DNA of 64,000 bases from CAVRXQ01 sp963725215 (lineage in GTDB: Bacteria > Actinomycetota > Acidimicrobiia > Acidimicrobiales > Bog-793), in NCBI GenBank assembly GCA_963725215.1, contig CAVRXQ010000001.1, positions 124,001 through 188,000 on the forward strand, in the 5' to 3' direction. Shown in pieces: positions 50,996 to 59,101 of this stretch. Position numbers and translations under genes: made by a program. Every line of letters begins with the position of its first letter. Position 1 is the stretch's first letter. The notes below the pieces were generated by a model that saw only the letters and a program-made list of their open reading frames with translations, was not told the DNA's origin and did no database searches.

Positions 50996-52377
50996 CAGCG
51001 GTCGACCTCGCCCAAAACGGGATCGACCGACGACAAGATCGCGATCATGTCCGCGATCAGCCCGCCGGCGAGCATCGGCGGGACGGACTGCAGGTTCACG
51101 AAGCTCGGGGCGCGGATGTGCAGGCGCATCGGGTGGTTCGTTCCGTCCGAGACGAGATAACAGCCGAGCTCCCCGCGGGGAGACTCGACCGCGACGTAGG
51201 TCTCGCCGGGTGGCGGCTCGATCCCGGAGGTGAACAGCTTGAAGTGGTGGATGAGCGCCTCCATCGACTCGTCGATACGGGCGCGAGGCGGTGGGGTGAC
51301 TTTTTTGTCCTGGGCGCGGTAGTCGCCGAGGGGCATCTTTTCCAGGATCTGGCGGACGATCTTGATCGACTCGCGCACTTCGTTTAAGCGCACGGCGTAG
51401 CGGTCGAAGGTGTCACCGACGGTCCCGACGACGACGTCGAAGTCGACTTCGTCGTACGCGAGATATGGGTGCGCGCGCCGCACGTCGTACTCGACCCCCG
51501 AGCCACGCAACACCGGTCCGGTCGCGGCCAACGCGATCAGCGCCTCTGGGCCGATCACCCCGACGCCTTCTGTCCGTTCTCGGAAGATCGGCTGACCCGT
51601 CAACAGCTCGTCGTAGTCCGACAGCCGTGTTTCGATCGTGTCGACGACGACTTCGACGTCGTCTTCCCAACCGTCGGACAGATCCGCCGCGACGCCGCCT
51701 GGTCGGATGTAGTTGTGGTTCATCCGAAGGCCGGTGACCTTCTCGAAGAACTGCAACACGAGGTCGCGCTCGCGAAATCCGAAGATCATCATCGTCGTCG
51801 AGGCGAGGTCCATCCCGTTCGTCGCCGCCCACAGCACATGGCTCGATATCCGGTTGAGCTCGCACATCAGCATCCGGATCCACGTCGCGCGCGGCGGGAT
51901 CTCGACTTCGAGGAGCTTTTCGACGGCGAGTGAGAAGACGAGCTCGTTGAAAAGTGGCGCGAGGTAGTCCATGCGGGTGACGTTGGTCGCTCCTTGGACG
52001 TAAGTGAGCGCCTCGCCGGTCTTTTCCATCCCGGTGTGCAGGTAGCCGATGACCGGCTTCGAGCGCAGCACCGTCTCGCCCTGCAGCTCGACCATCATCC
52101 TCAACACCCCGTGCGTCGAGGGATGCTGCGGTCCGACATTGAGAATCATCGTCTCGTCGTCGCCGAAGACGTCGTCTTTCGACCCGGGGTCGAGGGTCGC
52201 CGACTCGGGGAGACGGAGCACCCCGCCGTGTTCGATCGCGCGCTCGCGCTCCGAGGTCTGCTTCTCGGGCAGGAGCTCCTGGCGTCCTTCGGAGGTCTCA
52301 GCGGTGAGGCGGCGAGCGACGGCCGATCGCAGGGCGCCCGGTGTCGGAACGGTGGAGGACTCGGTCTCCTCGCTCAT
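50995..52377 (-). CDS. nuoD: NADH-quinone oxidoreductase subunit D
   Basis: The 49-kDa-type subunit, 460 residues, forming the quinone-reducing cavity. Conserved: MILNVGPQHPSTHGVLRMMV (quinone His loop), IGYLHTGMEKTGEALTYVQ, NRISSHVLWAATNGMDLAST and the end ESPRGELGCYLVSDG with RAPSFVNLQSVP. An N-terminal extension of about 70 charged residues precedes the conserved core. ATG at 52377 overlaps nuoC by 4 bases. The GC-rich upstream in-frame extension is shadow sequence. Confidence 0.98.
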   Translation of the reverse strand: MSEETESSTVPTPGALRSAVARRLTAETSEGRQELLPEKQTSERERAIEHGGVLRLPESATLDPGSKDDVFGDDETMILNVGPQHPSTHGVLRMMVELQGETVLRSKPVIGYLHTGMEKTGEALTYVQGATNVTRMDYLAPLFNELVFSLAVEKLLEVEIPPRATWIRMLMCELNRISSHVLWAATNGMDLASTTMMIFGFRERDLVLQFFEKVTGLRMNHNYIRPGGVAADLSDGWEDDVEVVVDTIETRLSDYDELLTGQPIFRERTEGVGVIGPEALIALAATGPVLRGSGVEYDVRRAHPYLAYDEVDFDVVVGTVGDTFDRYAVRLNEVRESIKIVRQILEKMPLGDYRAQDKKVTPPPRARIDESMEALIHHFKLFTSGIEPPPGETYVAVESPRGELGCYLVSDGTNHPMRLHIRAPSFVNLQSVPPMLAGGLIADMIAILSSVDPVLGEVDR

Positions 52378-52904
52378 CGCGGCCCCGGTGCGTCCTTGAA
52401 CTGGACCGGCACCCGGCCGACGCCGTAGTCGCGACGCAGCGGGTGACCTTCCCAGTCCTCCGGCATCAAGATGCGAGTCGGGTCCGGATGGCCAACAAAG
52501 CGGATCCCGAACATGTCGTAGGCCTCGCGCTCCATGTTCTCGGTACCCGGGAAGAGGCCGAACAGCGTCGGGCACGCGGCGTCGTCCTCGGGGACGAGAA
52601 CGCGCAGCCGCACGACGCGGGGAGGATCGAGTTGACGCAGCACGACGGAGACCTCGAACCGCTGCGGCGCGACGCCATCTGGGAGGGCGCGTTGCGGGTG
52701 CGTGAGGTAGTCGACGCCGCAGAGGTCGGCGCACATCACGAAGCCCGCGTCGCACAGTGCTTGCGCGATTTCGACGTATTGCTCGCGCGAAGGGAAGTAC
52801 ACCTCGTCGCCGTGTGAGTCCAGGAACGGCACGCCGTGCAGCTGATCGACGTCGTCAACGACGCGACGGCGCGGCGCGACCTCGGCAGTCGAGGTCGATT
52901 CCAT
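52374..52904 (-). CDS. nuoC: NADH-quinone oxidoreductase subunit C
   Basis: A 176-residue 30-kDa-type subunit of the peripheral arm. Landmarks: DLCGVDYLTH, FEVSVVLRQLDPPRVVRLRV, PTLFGLFPGTENMEREAYDM, FGIRFVGHPDPTRILMPEDW and GHPLRRDYGVG. I chose the ATG at 52904, overlapping the nuoB stop by one base, giving the usual length; another upstream ATG would add a short Arg/Pro-rich piece. NuoC is separate from NuoD, as in most bacteria outside the enterics. Confidence 0.96.
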   Translation of the reverse strand: MESTSTAEVAPRRRVVDDVDQLHGVPFLDSHGDEVYFPSREQYVEIAQALCDAGFVMCADLCGVDYLTHPQRALPDGVAPQRFEVSVVLRQLDPPRVVRLRVLVPEDDAACPTLFGLFPGTENMEREAYDMFGIRFVGHPDPTRILMPEDWEGHPLRRDYGVGRVPVQFKDAPGPR

Positions 52905-53494
52905 CAGCGGGGCGTCCCGAGGCGGACGGGTTGCGCGGGCGGCTGCGTCCATCCCGGCACCTCGGCCGCGACGTCGACAGCGGCTCCCCCACCACGCGCC
53001 GAGCGCCGGCGGGTGATCTCCCCGGTCCGCACCATTTCGTGCAGGGTCAGGATCGCGTGGATGAGCATCGACGGCGACGGCGGGCAGCCGGGCGCGTAAA
53101 CGTCGACGGGGACGACCTCGTCGACTCCCTGGACGATGGCGTAGTTGTTGAACATCCCCCCCGTCGACGCGCAGACGCCCATCGAGATGACCCACTTCGG
53201 TTCCATCATCTGGTCGTAGACCTGGCGCAGCACCGGGGCCATCTTCTGGGAGACCCGCCCGGCGACGATCATCAGGTCCGCTTGGCGGGGCGAGGGTCGG
53301 AACACCTCCATCCCAAAGCGCGCGAGGTCGTACTCGGCGGCGCCCGCCGCCATCATCTCGATCGCGCAGCACGCGAGGCCGAAGGTCGCCGGCCACATCG
53401 AGTTTCGACGCGCCCACTTGACGAACTCCTCGAGCGCGCCGGTGAGGACGTTGTGGCTGAACGACTCGAGCCCCTGGAAGGAGTCGAGGTCCAT
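52904..53494 (-). CDS. nuoB: NADH-quinone oxidoreductase subunit B
   Basis: A 196-residue subunit carrying cluster N2, the last centre before quinone. Ligands: the consecutive Cys pair in FGLACCAIEMMAAG (about residues 40-53), a third in MGVCASTGGMF and the fourth in YAPGCPPSPSM. The DLARFGMEVFRPSPRQADLM and GRVSQKMAPVLRQVYDQM segments are typical. The 40-residue C-terminal tail (SARGGGAAVDVAAEV..) is variable. It starts one base after the nuoA stop region. Confidence 0.98.
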   Translation of the reverse strand: MDLDSFQGLESFSHNVLTGALEEFVKWARRNSMWPATFGLACCAIEMMAAGAAEYDLARFGMEVFRPSPRQADLMIVAGRVSQKMAPVLRQVYDQMMEPKWVISMGVCASTGGMFNNYAIVQGVDEVVPVDVYAPGCPPSPSMLIHAILTLHEMVRTGEITRRRSARGGGAAVDVAAEVPGWTQPPAQPVRLGTPR

Positions 53495-53950
53495 TTACGC
53501 CGCCTCGTCGCGTCTCGGGCCGACGCGTTCCACCGTCGAGGCCGTCGTGCGCTGGCCGAATGGCTGCAAAGGACGGACCCGCTTCAGCGGTCCCCAGTCG
53601 AGCGCGCCCTGCGCGATCAAATAGATAAAGGAGAAGAACACCGCCCCGGCGAAGACGAGCACCTCGACGAGTCCGAACCGTCCGAGCTCGTTGTAGATCA
53701 CCGCCCAGGGGAACAAGAAGATGATCTCGATGTCGAAGATGATGAAGATCATCGCAACGAGGTAGAAGCGGACCGGGAAGCGCTGCGGTGGCTCGTAGGC
53801 CGGCACGATGCCGCACTCGTACGGCGACTGCTTTGCGGCGTTCGGCCGGTACGGCGACAGCATCTTCGACGCGGCGATGGAAAGCCCTGCGAAAAGCAGC
53901 GCGAGCACGAAGAGAATGAAGATCGGGAGGTAGCTGTCGAGGCTTCCCAT
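53495..53950 (-). CDS. nuoA: NADH-quinone oxidoreductase subunit A
   Basis: The first gene of the operon, coding for a 151-residue, three-helix membrane subunit. Markers are KMLSPYRPNAAKQSPYECG (the loop with the quinone-site Cys) and FPVRFYLVAMIFIIFDIEII with LFPWAVIYNELG. A basic C-terminal extension (about residues 120-151, RVRPLQPFGQRTTAS..) is longer than usual. The operon promoter must lie in the 102-base gap to the divergent menJ gene; I see no clear operator there. Confidence 0.97.
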   Translation of the reverse strand: MGSLDSYLPIFILFVLALLFAGLSIAASKMLSPYRPNAAKQSPYECGIVPAYEPPQRFPVRFYLVAMIFIIFDIEIIFLFPWAVIYNELGRFGLVEVLVFAGAVFFSFIYLIAQGALDWGPLKRVRPLQPFGQRTTASTVERVGPRRDEAA

Positions 53951-54052
53951 GGGCTCGAGCCGGTTCTACCACGGCGTCCGCGATTCATTCACATCGGCGC
54001 GCGCGGCCGCGCAAAGACGAATCGGGTCGCCGCATCCTTGTAGCCTCCGGGG

Positions 54053-55339
54053 ATGTCCGGTGATCCCGAGGTGCGCGCCTCGGGCCTTCCCGAGCGCTGT
54101 GAGGTGCTCGTCGTCGGGGCGGGCCCGTCGGGGTCGTCGACCGCCTACTGGCTCGCCGAGGCCGGTTTCGACGTCGTCGTCGTCGAGAAAAAGCACTTCC
54201 CCCGCGAAAAGACCTGCGGAGACGGCCTCACCCCGCGCGCGGTCCGCCAGCTGAAGGACATGGGCCTCGAGGACGCGCTCGCCGGCCACCACCGCTTCGA
54301 CGGATTGCGCGCGCTCGCCTTCGGGAAGGTGTTGCACCTTCCTTGGCCGGAACACTCCGGCTACGGGCGCCACGGGTACGTCATCACCCGATTCGACCTC
54401 GACGCGCTCGTCGCGGCCCGGGCCGAGAAGGCGGGAGCGATCGTCGTCCAGGGCTGCGAAGCCCTCGCGCCGCTCGGCGAGCACGCCGAGTCCGGCGGAC
54501 CCGCGCTCGGCGTGGTCGTGCGCGACCTGACGACGGGACAACAAAGGGAGATCACGGCGGGCGTCCTCGTCGTCGCGGACGGGGCGAACTCGCGCATCGG
54601 TCGGGCGCTCGGAGCGATGCGCGACCGCTCGGTACCCCTGGGGATGGCGCTTCGCGGCTACTACGCCTCGCCGCGCCACGACGAAGCCTGGATCGAGTCG
54701 CGCCTCGACCTTCGGGATCCGGACGGCGCGTCGATCCCCGGCTATGGATGGATCTTCCCCTTGGGCGACGGCCGGGTGAACGTCGGCGTCGGCGTGCTTT
54801 CGACCGAGGAACGGTGGAGAGGGCTGAACACCTCGCGGTTAATGGAAGCGTTCGTCAAGCAGGCACCGGAATCGTGGGGACTCAGCGAAAAGAGCGCGCT
54901 CTCCGAGCCGACCGGTGGGCGGCTTCCGATGGGCCTGTCCGTCGGGCCACGCCACGGGCCCGACTACTTGATGTGCGGCGACGCATCCGGATCGATCAAT
55001 CCCTTCAACGGGGAAGGGATCTCGTACGGCTACGAGACAGGACGGATCGCCGCGGCCTTCGTCGCTCAGGCGCTCGTGAGTGGCGACTTACGCGAACTCG
55101 GGAACTACGAGAACAAGCTGCAGGAGAACTACGGCCTCTATTACAAGACGGCGAGCGCGTCGATGCGCTTCCTCGGCCATCCCGAGGTCATGCGCGCCCT
55201 CGTCGCGACCGGAATGCACTCGCGCTCCCTGATGGAGTGGTTGTTGCGCATCATGTCGAATCAGCTCCGAGACGACGAGATCGCGCCGGCCGAGCTCGCA
55301 TACCGGGCGATCGAAAAGATCGCGTTGCTGGCCGCGTAA
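54053..55339 (+). CDS. menJ: Geranylgeranyl reductase family flavoprotein, menaquinone reductase-like
   Basis: A 428-residue FAD-dependent reductase. FAD motif VLVVGAGPSGSSTAYWLAEA (residues about 18-37), EKKHFPREKTCGDGLTPRAV, the second motif VLVVADGANSRIGRAL and the third LMCGDASGSINPFNGEGISY. These are hallmarks of the geranylgeranyl reductase family; in mycobacteria the member next to the nuo operon, MenJ, saturates one isoprene unit of menaquinone. The same placement, divergent from nuoA, favours that role, though reduction of other polyprenyl lipids is possible. ATG at 54053 follows a weak ribosome binding site. Its stop is 3 bases from that of convergent hemL. Confidence 0.85.
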   Translation: MSGDPEVRASGLPERCEVLVVGAGPSGSSTAYWLAEAGFDVVVVEKKHFPREKTCGDGLTPRAVRQLKDMGLEDALAGHHRFDGLRALAFGKVLHLPWPEHSGYGRHGYVITRFDLDALVAARAEKAGAIVVQGCEALAPLGEHAESGGPALGVVVRDLTTGQQREITAGVLVVADGANSRIGRALGAMRDRSVPLGMALRGYYASPRHDEAWIESRLDLRDPDGASIPGYGWIFPLGDGRVNVGVGVLSTEERWRGLNTSRLMEAFVKQAPESWGLSEKSALSEPTGGRLPMGLSVGPRHGPDYLMCGDASGSINPFNGEGISYGYETGRIAAAFVAQALVSGDLRELGNYENKLQENYGLYYKTASASMRFLGHPEVMRALVATGMHSRSLMEWLLRIMSNQLRDDEIAPAELAYRAIEKIALLAA

Positions 55340-55342
55340 GAG

Positions 55343-56617
55343 CTATCCGCTCTTCGCGACGAGCGTCGCCGCTGTCTCCGCGGCGGCGAGCGTCGCGTCG
55401 ATCTCTTCTTCCCCGTGCGCAAGAGAACAGAAAGCAACTTCGTACGGACTCGGTGCGAATGAGATCCCCGCGTCCAACATCGCGTGGAAGAACGCTGTGT
55501 ACCGACCATTCGTCGCGGCATGCTGCGCGTCGTCGAAGTTGCGCACCGGGTGATCGGCGAAGAACAAAGAGAACAGCGTCTCCGCGACCGGGACCTCGAC
55601 GGCGACGCCTGCCGAGTGCATCGCGTCTGCGATCCCGAGGGCAAGCCGCCGGACGTTTGTCGCGAGGTCCGTATAGACCGACTCGGCGAGCAACTCCAAG
55701 ACGGCGAGACCCGCCGCCGTCGCGAGGGGATTTCCTGACAGCGTTCCCGCCTGGTAGACGGGGCCGTCAGGAGCGAGGGCGCCCATGAGCTCGGCGCGAC
55801 CGCCGAACGCGGCGAGCGGCAGACCCCCGCCGATTACCTTGCCGAAGCAGAACAGATCGGGGCGCACGCCGTAAAGGCCGGTCGCCCCGGATCGCCCGAC
55901 GCGAAACCCGGTGATCACCTCGTCGAAGATCAACAAAGCGCCATGTTCGTCGCAGGTGCGGCGCAAACCCTCCAAGAACCCGGGTTCGGGTGGGACGAGA
56001 CCCATGTTCGCCGCGATCGGCTCGACGATCACGCACGCGACGCGCTCGTCGATCTCGGGCACGACGTTGTAGGCCACGACGAGCGTGTCTTTCACCGCCG
56101 ACTCCGGCACCCCGGCCGACGCCGGGAGCCCGAGGGTTGCGAGCCCGCTCCCTCCCGCTGCCAACAGCACGTCTGAATGCCCGTGGTAACAGCCGGCGAA
56201 TTTCACGATCCGGTCGCGCCACGTCGCCGCGCGGGCAAGTCGGATCGCCGACATCGCGGCCTCCGTACCGGACGAGACGAGGCGGACCATGTCGCATCCG
56301 GGCACGGATGCGACGATCCTCTGAGCCAGCAGGACCTCGGCCTCGGTCGGCGCCCCGAACGAAGTCCCGCGCGCCGCCGCGGACGAGACCGCGTCGACGA
56401 CGACGGGGTGGGCATGCCCGAGGATCGACGCTCCCCACGACTGGACGTAGTCGATGTAGCGGTTCCCGTCGACGTCGAAGAGAAAGGCGCCTTTCCCGCG
56501 CGCAACAAAGAATGGCTCCGAATCGACGGACTTGAACGCCCGCACTGGCGAGTTCACCCCTCCCGGAATCGCCACCCGCGCGCGACGGAATAGCTCGGAG
56601 CTCTTCGTGTGCTTCAT
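55343..56617 (-). CDS. hemL: Glutamate-1-semialdehyde 2,1-aminomutase
   Basis: A 424-residue PLP enzyme that converts glutamate-1-semialdehyde to 5-aminolaevulinate. Family markers are IPGGVNSPVRAFKSV at the start, FDVDGNRYIDYVQSWG, LVSSGTEAAMSAIRLARA, KFAGCYHGHSD, LIFDEVITGFRVG and the PLP Lys in FGKVIGGGLPLAAFGG. The gene lies 4 bases after hemB, so it is translated with it. It is the terminal gene of the rex-hemACDBL series and ends against menJ without a visible terminator. Confidence 0.98.
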   Translation of the reverse strand: MKHTKSSELFRRARVAIPGGVNSPVRAFKSVDSEPFFVARGKGAFLFDVDGNRYIDYVQSWGASILGHAHPVVVDAVSSAAARGTSFGAPTEAEVLLAQRIVASVPGCDMVRLVSSGTEAAMSAIRLARAATWRDRIVKFAGCYHGHSDVLLAAGGSGLATLGLPASAGVPESAVKDTLVVAYNVVPEIDERVACVIVEPIAANMGLVPPEPGFLEGLRRTCDEHGALLIFDEVITGFRVGRSGATGLYGVRPDLFCFGKVIGGGLPLAAFGGRAELMGALAPDGPVYQAGTLSGNPLATAAGLAVLELLAESVYTDLATNVRRLALGIADAMHSAGVAVEVPVAETLFSLFFADHPVRNFDDAQHAATNGRYTAFFHAMLDAGISFAPSPYEVAFCSLAHGEEEIDATLAAAETAATLVAKSG

Positions 56618-56621
56618 TGGC

Positions 56622-57632
56622 TCAGCGCGCGCCGATGAGCTCGGCCGCCCGCTTGGCGAAGTAGGTCAGGATGAAATCTGCCCCGGCGCGTTTGATCGCG
56701 ATCAAGGTTTCATCGAGCGCCGCGTCGAGCTCGACCGCGCCGAGTTGCGCGGCCGCGGTGAGCATCGAGTACTCCCCGCTCACGTGGTACGCGGCGACGG
56801 GAACATCGACCGCGCGCGCGACCTCCGACAAAACATCCAAATAGTGGAGCGCGGGCTTCACCATCACGATGTCCGCGCCTTCGGATACGTCTAACAGCGC
56901 CTCGGCAACTCCCTCTCGACGCCGCGCCGGATCCTCCTGGTAGCGGCGGCGGTCGCCTCCACCGGCGATCGACACGTTGACCGCCTCGCGAAACGGCCCG
57001 TACATCGCGGAGGCGTACTTCGCGGCGTAGGCGAGGACTGCGACGTCGGTGTGGCCCGATGAATCGAGCGCGGCGCGAATCGCGCGCACTTGCCCATCCA
57101 TCATCCCGCTCGGCGCGACGACATCCGCTCCGGCGTCGACCTGCGCGAGAGCAACCTCCGCGTACCGCTCGAGTGTCGCGTCGTTGTCGACCTCTCCCCT
57201 CGCGTCGAGCACCCCGCAATGACCGTGATCGGTGTACTCGTCGAGGCAGAGGTCCGCGATCAATACGAGCTCGTCAGAGACCGCCTCGCGCACCGCTCTC
57301 AGCGCGCGCTGCGCGACCCCGTCGGGATCCGCAGCTCCGCTGCCAATCGGATCCTTGCGCTCGGGCACGCCGAAGAGCACCAGAGCTGGGATGCCGAGCT
57401 GGACGATGTGCTTCGCCTCCAACACGAGCGATTCGGTCGTGTGCTGGACAACACCTGGCATCGTCGAGATGGGCACCGGCTCGCGGATCCCCTCTCGCAC
57501 GAAGACCGGGGCGACGAGATCGTCGACCGAGACGGTGGTGTCGGCGACCAGTCGGCGCATCGCCGCCGATCGGCGCAATCGTCGCATCCGACGCTCCGGA
57601 AACGCCGCGGATCCAGCTGAAGCCACGAACAA
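56622..57632 (-). CDS. hemB: Delta-aminolaevulinic acid dehydratase (porphobilinogen synthase)
   Basis: A 336-residue enzyme that condenses two 5-aminolaevulinate molecules. Active-site lysines are in AYAAKYASAMYGPF and MVKPALHYLDVL (Schiff-base Lys). The metal loop DLCLDEYTDHGHCGVL keeps the two outer Cys but has Asp at the middle zinc position, an arrangement usual in actinobacteria. The TTG at 57632 gives a Ser/Arg-rich start; an ATG 16 or 24 codons later is equally possible. It follows the methyltransferase part of the hemD gene after 47 bases. Confidence 0.96.
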   Translation of the reverse strand: MFVASAGSAAFPERRMRRLRRSAAMRRLVADTTVSVDDLVAPVFVREGIREPVPISTMPGVVQHTTESLVLEAKHIVQLGIPALVLFGVPERKDPIGSGAADPDGVAQRALRAVREAVSDELVLIADLCLDEYTDHGHCGVLDARGEVDNDATLERYAEVALAQVDAGADVVAPSGMMDGQVRAIRAALDSSGHTDVAVLAYAAKYASAMYGPFREAVNVSIAGGGDRRRYQEDPARRREGVAEALLDVSEGADIVMVKPALHYLDVLSEVARAVDVPVAAYHVSGEYSMLTAAAQLGAVELDAALDETLIAIKRAGADFILTYFAKRAAELIGAR

Positions 57633-57679
57633 AGCCTACGACCCGACCGGACGACCACCCGATCCGAGAGACGTCGTCG

Positions 57680-59101
57680 CTACGCCGCTGGCCGCGTCGC
57701 CCAGACGACGAGGTCGACGACCGGGACGTCGATGTCACCGTGCGCGCGCTCGATTCGCGTCGCCTCGAGGACGTCGAGACCAGGAAAGGCTGCGAGGAGC
57801 TCATCCTCGCGGTAAAGCCGCTGCGCGTCGGGCGGTCCCGCCCGACCGAACGAATCGAGGTGGTGACCAACGACGAATAGGTGGCCCCCGGGACCGACCG
57901 CAGTCGCGGCGGCGCGGAGCAGCCGAGCCCGCGTGATCGGGTCAGGATGAAGATTCGCGACCACGACCAAATCGAACGTGTCGCTTGTTCCGAGAAACTT
58001 CTCGATCTCCGCGTGCTGGACGTTTAGGACGAGCCCTTGGTTCGCGGCACCAGCACGAAGGCGCGAAAGCGCAACCTCGGAAAAATCGACTGCGGTGACG
58101 TTCCATCCGCGCTGCGCGAGCCAGAAGGCGTTCCTCCCCTCGCCCGAACCGAGATCGACGGCGCTCCCCGGCTGAAGGTCCTTCACGAGCCGGACGAGCT
58201 CGTCATCGGGTTCGCTCACAAAGAGCTGTCTCGCGCTTTCGTATTGCCGATCCCATTCGGATGCATCTGTCACGGCTTCTCCTCCGGGCGCAATCGGTGC
58301 GGCGAGAGGTGGTGACGCGCGCGTTCGAGCGAACGTCGCCAGCGCGTCGGCGAGTCCGCGCGAGGTGTGGATGTCCGCTTCGACTGCGACCTCGATCCCA
58401 AAAGTCCGAGCGGTCGCGCTCGTGATCGGACCGATCGAGGCGACGACCGGCGGAAGGTCGGACGCGGGTGCGCCGGCAAGGTAGCCCGAAACCGTCGAAG
58501 AAGACGTGAAGGTGATCGCGTCAGCACCTCGGATGGTCACCAGCGCGCCGGAGTCCAACGGAGCCGGAGCCGTTCTGTACGCCACGACGACTTCGACCTC
58601 CCAGCCACGTTGACGAAGCCCGTCGGGAACGACGTCCCTCGCGACGGCGGCACGCGGAAGAAGGACTTTTCCTCCAGTTCGCGCCGCCGGAAACGCCTCG
58701 ACGAGTGACTCGGCGACAAAGTGCGACGGCACGAGGTCGACGGCGACCCCTCGCGTCGACAGCGCCTTTGCTGTTCCTTCACCGACCGCCGCGATCGGTA
58801 CGCCTTCGAGGGCTCGGATGTCTGGGATCTCGTTGCACAGTGTTGCGACCGCGTTCTCGGAGGTGAAGACGACCCAATCGAACTCCTCGAGCCGCCGAAT
58901 CGCCTCGCGCAGCATCTCGCCGCCGTCTTCGGCGGGCGCGATCACGATCGTCGGCACCTTCACGACGTTCGCGCCGTGGACTTGGAGCGCCGAGACGAGC
59001 TCGTCGGCTTGGTGCGCGGGCCGCGTCACGACGGCCGTCCATCCCTCGAGCGCGGGTGACGACGCGGTGGTCGCGTCGCCGTCTTCGAATTTCGTGCTCA
59101 C
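57680..59101 (-). CDS. hemD: Uroporphyrinogen-III synthase apparently fused to a class I SAM methyltransferase
   Basis: Residues 1-255 are HemD, which closes hydroxymethylbilane to uroporphyrinogen III: TAVVTRPAHQADELVSALQ, DWVVFTSENAV, AAVGEGTAKAL, KVLLPRAAVARDVVPDGL, DAITFTSSSTV and PPVVASIGPITSATAR. From about residue 277 the same frame encodes a TehB-like class I methyltransferase: AVDLGSGEGRNAFWLAQRG (SAM motif I), VTAVDFSEVALSRLR and DLVVVANLHPD. The fusion is unusual; known HemD fusions use the class III CobA domain. A GGAGGAG site and GTG stand exactly at the junction (see next entry), so two separate genes with one sequence error is the likelier reading. The GTG at 59101 overlaps the hemC stop (GTGA). 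Confidence 0.85.
   Translation of the reverse strand: MSTKFEDGDATTASSPALEGWTAVVTRPAHQADELVSALQVHGANVVKVPTIVIAPAEDGGEMLREAIRRLEEFDWVVFTSENAVATLCNEIPDIRALEGVPIAAVGEGTAKALSTRGVAVDLVPSHFVAESLVEAFPAARTGGKVLLPRAAVARDVVPDGLRQRGWEVEVVVAYRTAPAPLDSGALVTIRGADAITFTSSSTVSGYLAGAPASDLPPVVASIGPITSATARTFGIEVAVEADIHTSRGLADALATFARTRASPPLAAPIAPGGEAVTDASEWDRQYESARQLFVSEPDDELVRLVKDLQPGSAVDLGSGEGRNAFWLAQRGWNVTAVDFSEVALSRLRAGAANQGLVLNVQHAEIEKFLGTSDTFDLVVVANLHPDPITRARLLRAAATAVGPGGHLFVVGHHLDSFGRAGPPDAQRLYREDELLAAFPGLDVLEATRIERAHGDIDVPVVDLVVWATRPAA
58271..58285 (-). promoter_or_regulatory. Internal ribosome binding site and GTG start for the methyltransferase
   Basis: GGAGGAG (58285-58279) stands five bases before GTG (58273-58271), the predicted first codon of the methyltransferase domain (197 residues, 57680-58273). 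The GTG overlaps a TGA in the +1 frame (GTGA), the same coupling seen at hemC/hemD. The +1 frame just upstream reads ERARHHLSPHRLRPEEKP before that stop, a plausible HemD end. Confidence 0.6.

Noticed and set aside
53951..54052. Possible Rex operator between nuoA and menJ (TGTGAA half site)
   Set aside because: Only one half site is present; the other half does not match the inverted repeat.
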